Assembly (NCBI RefSeq): GCF_900115505.1
Contig: NZ_FOWQ01000006.1
Span: forward strand, 62,001 to 126,000
Reading direction: 5' to 3'
DNA: 64,000 bases
Origin: Geodermatophilus dictyosporus
GTDB taxonomy: Bacteria > Actinomycetota > Actinomycetes > Mycobacteriales > Geodermatophilaceae
This document shows, one piece after another, positions 58,822-64,000 of this stretch (its first letter is position 1; each line of letters begins with the position of its first letter). A program made the position numbers and the translations under genes. Under the pieces are notes generated by a model that saw nothing but the letters and a program-made list of their open reading frames with translations, did no database searches and was not told the origin of the DNA.

Positions 58822-59976
58822 GTGGCGCAGGGGACGACGGGACGGCGGACGTCGCTGTGGCGGCTGCCGGCCATGCGCGCCCTGGTCGGGGCGACCGCCC
58901 TCGGCTTCGCCAGCTACTGCCTCACGCTGGCCTCGCTGCCGGCCCACGCGGTGCAGGGTGGCGCGTCCGCGGACACCGCCGGCGTCGTCACCGCGGTGTT
59001 CCTGCTCGTCACCGTCGCCGTCCAGGGGCTGGTGCCGGGGCTGACCGCGCGCTTCGGCCCGGCGCCGGTCCTCGCTGCCGGGTTGCTCGCCCTCGGTGCG
59101 CCCGCCCCGCTCTACGCCCTCGGTGACTCCGTGCTCTGGCTCTCGGTGGTGTCCGCGGTGCGCGGCGCGGGGTTCGCGGTGCTCACCGTCCTCGGCGCCA
59201 CGCTGGCCGCCCAGGTGGCCCCGCCCGAGCGCCGCGGCGAGTCGATCGGCATCTACGGCCTGGCCATCGCGGTGCCCAACCTGGTGTGCATCCCGGCGGG
59301 GGTGGCGCTGGTCCTCGGCGACCACCCGGTGCTGCTGGCCTGGCTGGCCGCCTGCCCCGTGCTCGCGCTGCCGCTGCTGCCGGTGCTGGCCCGGAGGGTG
59401 GCCCGGGAGCCGGTCGCGACGACGTCCTCGCGCGCCGCGGTGCGCGCCGCGCTGGCGCCGTCGGCTGTGCTGCTGGTGGTCACGCTGGCCGGCGGTGGGC
59501 TGGTCACCTTCCTGCCGATCGAGCGGCCCGACGGCGTCCTGGCGACGGCGGCGCTGCTCGTCTTCGGGATCACCGGGGCGCTCTCCCGGTGGCGCGCCGG
59601 CCTGGTGGCCGACCGGGTCGGCACCGGCCGGCTGCTGCCCGTGGCGCTGGTGGGCGGCGCGGCGGGGATGGCCCTGGTGGCCGCCGGCCTCGGGATCGGC
59701 GACGCCTGGGTGCTGCTCGGCGCCGCGCTCTTCGGCGGCGGGTACGGCGCCGTGCAGAACCTGACGCTGGTGAGCGCCTTCGCCCGCGCCGGGGAGGGCG
59801 GGTCCACGGCGGCGAGCGCGCTGTGGAACGCCTCGTTCGACCTGGGCACGGCCCTGGGCGCGCTGGCGCTCGGCGTCGTCGCGGCCGGGCTCGGCCTGCC
59901 GTGGACCTACGTCCTCGTCGCCGCCGTCCTCGTGGCCACGCTGCCGCTGACCCGCGCGGCGACCCGACCCGTCTGA
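58822..59976 (+). CDS. MFS transporter
   Basis: A 384-residue, 12-helix transporter starting at GTG 58822, preceded by an AGGGGAG site. Features include GLTARFGPAPVLAAGLLALG (helix 2-3 loop), RRGESIGIYGLAIAVPNLVC and an RWRAGLVADRVGTGRLLPVA loop between halves 1 and 2. It resembles drug or metabolite exporters of the MFS_1 group. The substrate is unknown. It is convergent with the Lrp gene, 2 bp between stops, and follows the two-component system by 97 bp on the same strand, so regulation by it is possible. Confidence 0.88.
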   Translation: MAQGTTGRRTSLWRLPAMRALVGATALGFASYCLTLASLPAHAVQGGASADTAGVVTAVFLLVTVAVQGLVPGLTARFGPAPVLAAGLLALGAPAPLYALGDSVLWLSVVSAVRGAGFAVLTVLGATLAAQVAPPERRGESIGIYGLAIAVPNLVCIPAGVALVLGDHPVLLAWLAACPVLALPLLPVLARRVAREPVATTSSRAAVRAALAPSAVLLVVTLAGGGLVTFLPIERPDGVLATAALLVFGITGALSRWRAGLVADRVGTGRLLPVALVGGAAGMALVAAGLGIGDAWVLLGAALFGGGYGAVQNLTLVSAFARAGEGGSTAASALWNASFDLGTALGALALGVVAAGLGLPWTYVLVAAVLVATLPLTRAATRPV

Positions 59977-59978
59977 GG

Positions 59979-60410
59979 TCAGCGCAGCACGGAGGTCAGC
60001 AGCAGACTGGTCTGGCTGTTGATCACACCCGGGACCGCGCGGATGCGGTTGAGCAGCCGGTCGAACCCGACGAGGTCGGCGGTGCGGGTCTCGGCCACGA
60101 GGTCCCAGGCGCCGTTGGTCGAGTGCATCGACTCGATCTCGGGGAAGCCGCGCAGCCGGCGGATGACGTCGTCGGTGGAGCGGCCCTCGACCTCGATGAG
60201 CGACACCGCCCGCACCCCGCCGGCGGCGGCCTCGTCCCGCACGCGCACCGTGAACCCGACCACGACGTCCTCGGCGACCAGCCGGTCGAGGTGGCTGGTG
60301 ACCGTCGCGCGGGTGACGCCGAGCCGGCGGGCGAGCTCGGCCACCGGCGCCCGGCCGTCCTCGCGCAGGGCCGCCAGCAGCCGCCGGTCGAGGTCGCTGA
60401 GCTCCGCCAT
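59979..60410 (-). CDS. Lrp/AsnC-family regulator
   Basis: A 143-residue leucine-responsive-type regulator. The helix-turn-helix covers ~1-60 (MAELSDLDRRLLAALREDGR, PVAELARRLGVTRATVTSHL) and the RAM effector-binding domain follows (VRAVSLIEVEGRSTDDVIRR, HSTNGAWDLVAETRTADLVG, FDRLLNRIRAVPGV). It is divergent from ornithine cyclodeaminase across 123 bp, making that gene its likely target, with ornithine, arginine or proline as candidate effectors. ATG 60410 is preferred over an upstream start five codons earlier. Confidence 0.93.
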   Translation of the reverse strand: MAELSDLDRRLLAALREDGRAPVAELARRLGVTRATVTSHLDRLVAEDVVVGFTVRVRDEAAAGGVRAVSLIEVEGRSTDDVIRRLRGFPEIESMHSTNGAWDLVAETRTADLVGFDRLLNRIRAVPGVINSQTSLLLTSVLR

Positions 60411-60533
60411 GCGCAGAACGTACAACCGGCCGCGACGATCCGGTCAGGTCCTGCACACGATGCACTCGTTCTGCTCATTGCCCGTGCAGATCGCCCATCC
60501 CTAGCGTTCTCCCGTCGAGAGGAGACCGTCGTC
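60411..60533. promoter_or_regulatory. divergent Lrp / ornithine cyclodeaminase control region
   Basis: The 123-bp gap contains CTGCAC (60451-60456), TGCAC (60461-60465) and the inverted GTGCAG (60484-60489). These spaced TGCA half-sites could be an Lrp-type operator array. A GAGAGGAG ribosome site (60517-60524) precedes the cyclodeaminase ATG. No clear -10/-35 is visible. Confidence 0.4.
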
Positions 60534-61571
60534 ATGACGCTGTTCGTGGACGTCCGCAACATGGTCCGCTGGGTGGTCGAGACCGGGCCCGAGCGCGTGA
60601 TCGCCGGGATCGCCGAGTACGTGGAGGACGACTTCCGCCGCTGGGAGTCCTTCGACAAGATCCCCCGCGTCGGCAGCCACACGCCCTACGGCGTCATCGA
60701 GCTCATGCCGACCAGCGACGGCGAGACCTACGCCTTCAAGTACGTCAACGGCCACCCCAGCAACCCCGCCCGCGGCTTCCAGACCGTGAGCGCCTTCGGT
60801 GCCCTGTCCGACGTCTCCAACGGCTACCCGGTGTTCCTCGCCGAGATGACGCTGCTGACCGCGCTGCGGACGGCGGCCACCTCGGCCGTGGTCGCCCGGC
60901 TCCTGGCCCGGCCCGACTCCCGCCGCCTGGCGCTGATCGGCGCGGGCAGCCAGTCGGAGTTCCAGGCGCTGGGCATGCGGGCGCTGCTCGGCATCCACGA
61001 GGTGGCGGTCTGGGACACCGACCCCGACGCCATGGCCAAGCTCGCCCGCAACCTCACCCCGCTGGGCTTCGACGTCACCGTGGCCTCCTCCGGCCGCGAG
61101 GCGGTGCGCGGCGCCGACGTCGTCACCACCTGCACCGCGGACAAGGCGCGCGCGGTCGTGCTGCCCGGCGAGTGGGTCGAGCCGGGGGTGCACCTCAACG
61201 CCATCGGCGGCGACTGCCCCGGCAAGACCGAGCTGGACCCCTCGATCCTGCTGCGCGACGACGTCACCGTCTTCGTCGAGTTCCCGCCCCAGACCCGCAT
61301 CGAGGGCGAGATCCAGGCGATGCCGGCCGACTTCCCGGTGACCGAGCTGTGGCAGGTGCTCACCGGCCGCGCCCCCGGCCGGACGTCGGCCGCGCAGGTC
61401 ACCCTGTTCGACTCCGTCGGCTTCGCGATCGAGGACCACTCGGCGCTGCGCTACGTGCGCGACCAGGTGCGCGGCACGCCGTGGGTGGACGACGTCGACC
61501 TGGTCGCCGAGCCCGAGGACCCGAAGGACCTCTTCGGCATGCTCGGCGCACTGACCCCGATCGGCTCCTGA
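60534..61571 (+). CDS. ornithine cyclodeaminase
   Basis: A 345-residue enzyme of the ornithine cyclodeaminase/mu-crystallin family, converting L-ornithine to L-proline and ammonia with NAD. It has the substrate segment SFDKIPRVGSHTPYGVIELM, the dinucleotide fold RRLALIGAGSQSEFQALGMR, and AIGGDCPGKTELDPSILLRD with the catalytic Asp region. The long form with SHTPYGVIELMPTSD and the C-terminal extension DDVDLVAEPEDPKDLFGML resembles genuine ornithine cyclodeaminases more than short alanine dehydrogenase relatives. A GAGAGGAG site precedes ATG 60534. Its product links to the proline catabolic genes at 49-52 kb. Confidence 0.92.
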   Translation: MTLFVDVRNMVRWVVETGPERVIAGIAEYVEDDFRRWESFDKIPRVGSHTPYGVIELMPTSDGETYAFKYVNGHPSNPARGFQTVSAFGALSDVSNGYPVFLAEMTLLTALRTAATSAVVARLLARPDSRRLALIGAGSQSEFQALGMRALLGIHEVAVWDTDPDAMAKLARNLTPLGFDVTVASSGREAVRGADVVTTCTADKARAVVLPGEWVEPGVHLNAIGGDCPGKTELDPSILLRDDVTVFVEFPPQTRIEGEIQAMPADFPVTELWQVLTGRAPGRTSAAQVTLFDSVGFAIEDHSALRYVRDQVRGTPWVDDVDLVAEPEDPKDLFGMLGALTPIGS

Positions 61572-61584
61572 GCGTCCGGCCTCC

Positions 61585-61932
61585 TCAGCCGGCCACGCGG
61601 TCGGCGGCCGCGCGCAGGGAGCGCAGCAGCAGCAGCTCCTCGGCCGAGCGGCGCAGCCAGGCGCGCAGCCCCGCCGGGTCGCTGCGGACGGCGTCGCGGG
61701 CGGCGCCCAGGTCGACCTGGCGGGTGTTGGCCTGCGCCCGCTGCGCCGGTGGCAGGCCGCGGGCCTCGGCACGGGACAGCGAGGTGAGCGCGGCGCCGAC
61801 GTAGACGAGCTCGCGCACCTCGTCGACGCCGGCCAGCACCGCGTCGGCCGCGGCGGGGTCCCCGGCCGCGAGGTGGTCCAGCAGGGCGGCGGCGCGCTCG
61901 CGGCCGAGGGCGGCGGCGTCGGGGGAGGTCAC
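61585..61932 (-). CDS. small helical hypothetical protein
   Basis: A 115-residue protein, almost entirely helical by composition (AALGRERAAALLDHLAAGDP, LRAWLRRSAEELLLLRSLRA), with a GTG start at 61932. No hydrophobic membrane segment or known domain is visible. It lies after the terminator hairpin of the ABC-2 permease on the same strand and is convergent with ornithine cyclodeaminase (13 bp between stops). Codon use matches surrounding genes. Function is unknown. Confidence 0.6.
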   Translation of the reverse strand: MTSPDAAALGRERAAALLDHLAAGDPAAADAVLAGVDEVRELVYVGAALTSLSRAEARGLPPAQRAQANTRQVDLGAARDAVRSDPAGLRAWLRRSAEELLLLRSLRAAADRVAG

Positions 61933-61990
61933 CCCTCCACGGTGCCAGCCCCCCGTCCGGGCCGGCCGGACCGGGTGGTCCTCCGCACCC

Positions 61991-62028
61991 GGTCGTGCTC
62001 TGCACACAGGAGTGTGCAGAGCACGACC
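61991..62028 (-). terminator. 17-bp-stem terminator after the ABC permease gene
   Basis: GGTCGTGCTCTGCACAC, loop AGGA, then its exact complement. It begins 15 bp after the permease stop (minus strand). It shares the TCTGCACAC/GTGTGCAGA core with the hairpin between paaB and paaC. Confidence 0.85.
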
Positions 62029-62043
62029 CGGCTCCGGAGGGCT

Positions 62044-62841
62044 TCAGGCGTCCCGGCGGGCGAAGGCCACCGCGGCCAGCCCGAGCAGGACGGCGACCTC
62101 GGCGGCGAACACCGCGAAGCCGGTCCACGGCTCGAGCAGCAGCGGGTTGAACGACTCCGGCACGGCGATCCGGGAGCCGGCGTTGCCCGGCATCAGCTTG
62201 GTCAGCCACTCGCCCAGCGCGCCGGGCAGCAGCATCACCAGGTTGCCGACCAGGAACACCAGCGCGAGCACCACCGACACCGCGGCGGCGGTGGAGCGCA
62301 GCAGCAGTCCCGCGGCCATCGCCAGCAGCCCGAGCCCGGCCATGTAGAGGCCGCTGCCGAGCAGCGCGCGCAGCACCCCGTCGTCGCCGAGCGAGAGGCC
62401 GATGCCCTCCGCGGAGAGGAAGGCGTTCCCGCCCAGCCAGCCGAGCACGGCGGTGACCACGCCGGCGACGAACAGCGTCCCCGACAGCACCAGCGCCTTG
62501 GCGGCGAGCACCGTCCCGCGGCGCGGTGTGGCGGCCAGGGTGGCGCGGATCATCCCCGTGCCGTACTCGGCGGTCACGGTCAGCGCGCCGAGCACCACCG
62601 CCGTCACCTGGGCGAACAGCAGGCCCCAGGTGATGAACGCCCCGACCGGCTCGCCGGTCTGCCCAGCGGCCAGGTCCGGGGCGACGAGAGCGCACACCAG
62701 GGTCGTCAGCCCCGCCCCGAGCGCCACCATCGCGGCCACCGACCAGCCGGTGGAGCGCACCGACCACAGCTTGAGCCACTCGGCGTGCACAGCGCGGCCG
62801 AGGCCGGTCCCCCGGGGGGCGGTGGGGGTCACGGCGGTCAC
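62044..62841 (-). CDS. ABC-2-type transporter permease
   Basis: A 265-residue membrane protein with six hydrophobic segments. VHAEWLKLWSVRSTGWSVAA at the N-terminus and VTAEYGTGMIRATLAATPRR in the first cytoplasmic loop are typical of actinobacterial ABC-2 permeases such as those for drug or lipid export. GTG 62841 overlaps the ATPase gene's stop (GTGA). With the ATPase it should form a two-component exporter of unknown substrate. A strong terminator follows. Confidence 0.92.
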   Translation of the reverse strand: MTAVTPTAPRGTGLGRAVHAEWLKLWSVRSTGWSVAAMVALGAGLTTLVCALVAPDLAAGQTGEPVGAFITWGLLFAQVTAVVLGALTVTAEYGTGMIRATLAATPRRGTVLAAKALVLSGTLFVAGVVTAVLGWLGGNAFLSAEGIGLSLGDDGVLRALLGSGLYMAGLGLLAMAAGLLLRSTAAAVSVVLALVFLVGNLVMLLPGALGEWLTKLMPGNAGSRIAVPESFNPLLLEPWTGFAVFAAEVAVLLGLAAVAFARRDA

Positions 62842-63755
62842 CGGGTCACCTCGGCGGGACGGGCGGCGTACTCGACGCTGCCGGCGGTCAGGGTCATGAA
62901 GGCGTCCTCCAGCGAGGAGCGGACGAGGCCCAGCTCGTGCAGCACCAGCCCGGCGCCGGCGGCCAGCTCGCCGACCGCGACGGTGTCGGCGCCCTGCACC
63001 CGCAGCTCGTCGCCGTCCCGGGTGACGTCGGCGCCCGAGCGGCGCAGCAGGTCGGCCAGCGCGCCGGGCCGCGGTGCGCGGACCCGCACGAACGAGGCGG
63101 CGTGCTCGGCGATGAAGTCCGCGGTGGCGCAGTCGGCCAGCACCCGGCCCCGGCCGACGACGACGAGGTGGTCGGCGGTGAGCGCCATCTCGGCCATGAG
63201 GTGGCTGGAGACCAGCACGGTGCGGCCCTCGGCGGCCAGGTCGCGGGCCAGCGAGCGCACCCACCGGATGCCCTCGGGGTCCAGGCCGTTGACCGGCTCG
63301 TCGAGGACGACGACCGGCGGGTCGCCGAGCAGCGCGGCCGCGATGCCCAGCCGCTGACCCATGCCGAGGGAGAAGCGGCCGACCCGCTGGCCGGCGACCG
63401 CCTCCAGCCCGACCAGGCCGAGGACCTCCTCGACCCGGGCGGCCGGGATGCCGTTGGACGCGGCCAGCCAGCGCAGGTGCGCCCGGGCGGTGCGGCCGGG
63501 GTGCAGGGCGCGGGCCTCGAGCAGCGCGCCGACCGCGCGCAGCGGGGCGGGGGAGTCGGCGTAGCGGGCGCCGTCGACGGTGACCGTGCCGGCGGTGGGC
63601 CGGTCCAGCCCGATGACCATCCGCATGGTCGTGGACTTGCCGGCGCCGTTGGGACCGAGGAAGCCGGTGACCCGGCCGGGGCGGACGGTGAAGGAGACGT
63701 CGTCCACGGCGACGCGGTCGCCGTAGCGCTTGGTCAGGCCGGAGGCGACGATCAC
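62838..63755 (-). CDS. ABC transporter ATP-binding protein
   Basis: A 305-residue ATPase of the DrrA/CcmA-like group. Walker A is GFLGPNGAGKSTTMRM, the signature is FSLGMGQRLGIAAALLG (LGMGQ instead of LSGGQ, usual in this branch), Walker B is VVVLDEPVNGLDPEG, and the switch His is in LVSSHLMAEM. A C-terminal ~80-residue domain (VRVRAPRPGALADLLRRSGA) is typical of the group. GTG 63755 is chosen because the ABC fold begins immediately after. It is coupled by overlap to the permease gene. Confidence 0.94.
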   Translation of the reverse strand: MIVASGLTKRYGDRVAVDDVSFTVRPGRVTGFLGPNGAGKSTTMRMVIGLDRPTAGTVTVDGARYADSPAPLRAVGALLEARALHPGRTARAHLRWLAASNGIPAARVEEVLGLVGLEAVAGQRVGRFSLGMGQRLGIAAALLGDPPVVVLDEPVNGLDPEGIRWVRSLARDLAAEGRTVLVSSHLMAEMALTADHLVVVGRGRVLADCATADFIAEHAASFVRVRAPRPGALADLLRRSGADVTRDGDELRVQGADTVAVGELAAGAGLVLHELGLVRSSLEDAFMTLTAGSVEYAARPAEVTR

Positions 63756-63872
63756 GGCGCCACCGCCGAGGGGGAGGAGGTCATGGCCGCGAGACTCCCG
63801 CCGGGCGGGGTGCCGGCACATCCGGGCCGGTCCCCCATCCGCCCCTGACCGCGGCTCCGGGAGGACCCTGGG

Positions 63873-64000
63873 TCAGGCGCTGCGGGGGAGGGGCGTGGCG
63901 GCTCCGGCGTCGTCGTCCAGCAGCCGGCGCAGGACCACCGCCGCCGTCCGCCCGGCCCGGTTGGCGCCGATGGTGCTCGCGCTCGGGCCGTAGCCGACCA
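63873..64000 (-). CDS. C-terminal fragment of an unrecognised gene
   Basis: A minus-strand frame enters from the window's right edge and ends at a TGA (63873-63875), giving 42 residues that end TGANRAGRTAAVV-like text (VGYGPSASTIGANRAGRTAA), then VVLRRLLDDDAGAATPLPRS. Codon use is biased like that of a real gene. The product cannot be identified from this fragment. The ABC ATPase gene start lies 118 bp further left. Confidence 0.45.
   Translation of the reverse strand, partial: VGYGPSASTIGANRAGRTAAVVLRRLLDDDAGAATPLPRSA

Overview
The window comes from a very GC-rich, densely packed actinobacterial chromosome. GTG starts are common, GTGA/ATGA stop-start overlaps are frequent, and gene content is typical of soil or rock-dwelling actinobacteria: a DUF222/HNH endonuclease, monofunctional proline dehydrogenase and P5C dehydrogenase under a PucR regulator, an FHA-FHA-ABC exporter of the Rv1747 type, and a bacteriophytochrome phosphatase. 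The overall style resembles Geodermatophilaceae (Blastococcus, Geodermatophilus, Modestobacter). That placement is inference, because no rRNA or marker gene is present. There are no insertion sequences, integrases, phage genes or CRISPR arrays.

Layout. 1-5 kb: a truncated HPP/CBS membrane protein, two poorly known proteins, a membrane-anchored SGNH hydrolase and tRNA-Leu(UAG). 5-19 kb: housekeeping and accessory genes, including DUF3618, DUF427, a TetR regulator, a degenerate EAL protein, a histidine phosphatase, an aldo/keto reductase, a STAS protein, an acyl-CoA dehydrogenase with a hotdog thioesterase, an HNH endonuclease with an SOS-like box, GNAT, SDR, and two MFS transporters flanking an ArsR regulator.

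19-41 kb is an aromatic amine and arylacetate catabolic island. A copper amine oxidase (28718-30634) has active-site residue numbers identical to those of Arthrobacter globiformis phenylethylamine oxidase. It sits between an APC permease and a His-rich membrane protein. Its expected product, an arylacetaldehyde, would feed phenylacetate-CoA ligase PaaK and the PaaABCDE epoxidase, which lie divergently around a PaaR-type operator. The adjacent homogentisate operon (34561-40438) encodes an MBL-fold protein, a flavin monooxygenase, HmgA, an uncharacterised 276-residue protein and fumarylacetoacetase. It is flanked by two IclR regulators and a second APC permease. A P450 coupled to an alpha/beta hydrolase sits between the branches. 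No aldehyde dehydrogenase, PaaG/PaaZ/PaaJ or maleylacetoacetate isomerase is encoded in the window.

41-54 kb: an alpha/beta hydrolase, IPP isomerase, a secreted polysaccharide deacetylase, an SDR, a heme oxygenase plus bacteriophytochrome-PP2C phosphatase operon (a probable red-light sensor with phosphatase output), the proline catabolic pair pruB-pruA with its divergent PucR regulator, and the FHA-FHA-ABC protein. 54-64 kb: DUF488, a frameshifted secreted AOC-barrel-like pseudogene, a small membrane protein, a NarL-type two-component system, an MFS transporter, an Lrp regulator divergent from ornithine cyclodeaminase, and an ABC-2 exporter. The window ends inside an unrecognised gene.

The most noteworthy items are the phytochrome phosphatase operon, the His-rich membrane protein coupled to the copper amine oxidase, the unexplained proteins of the homogentisate operon, and possible shared PaaR control of both arylacetate branches.
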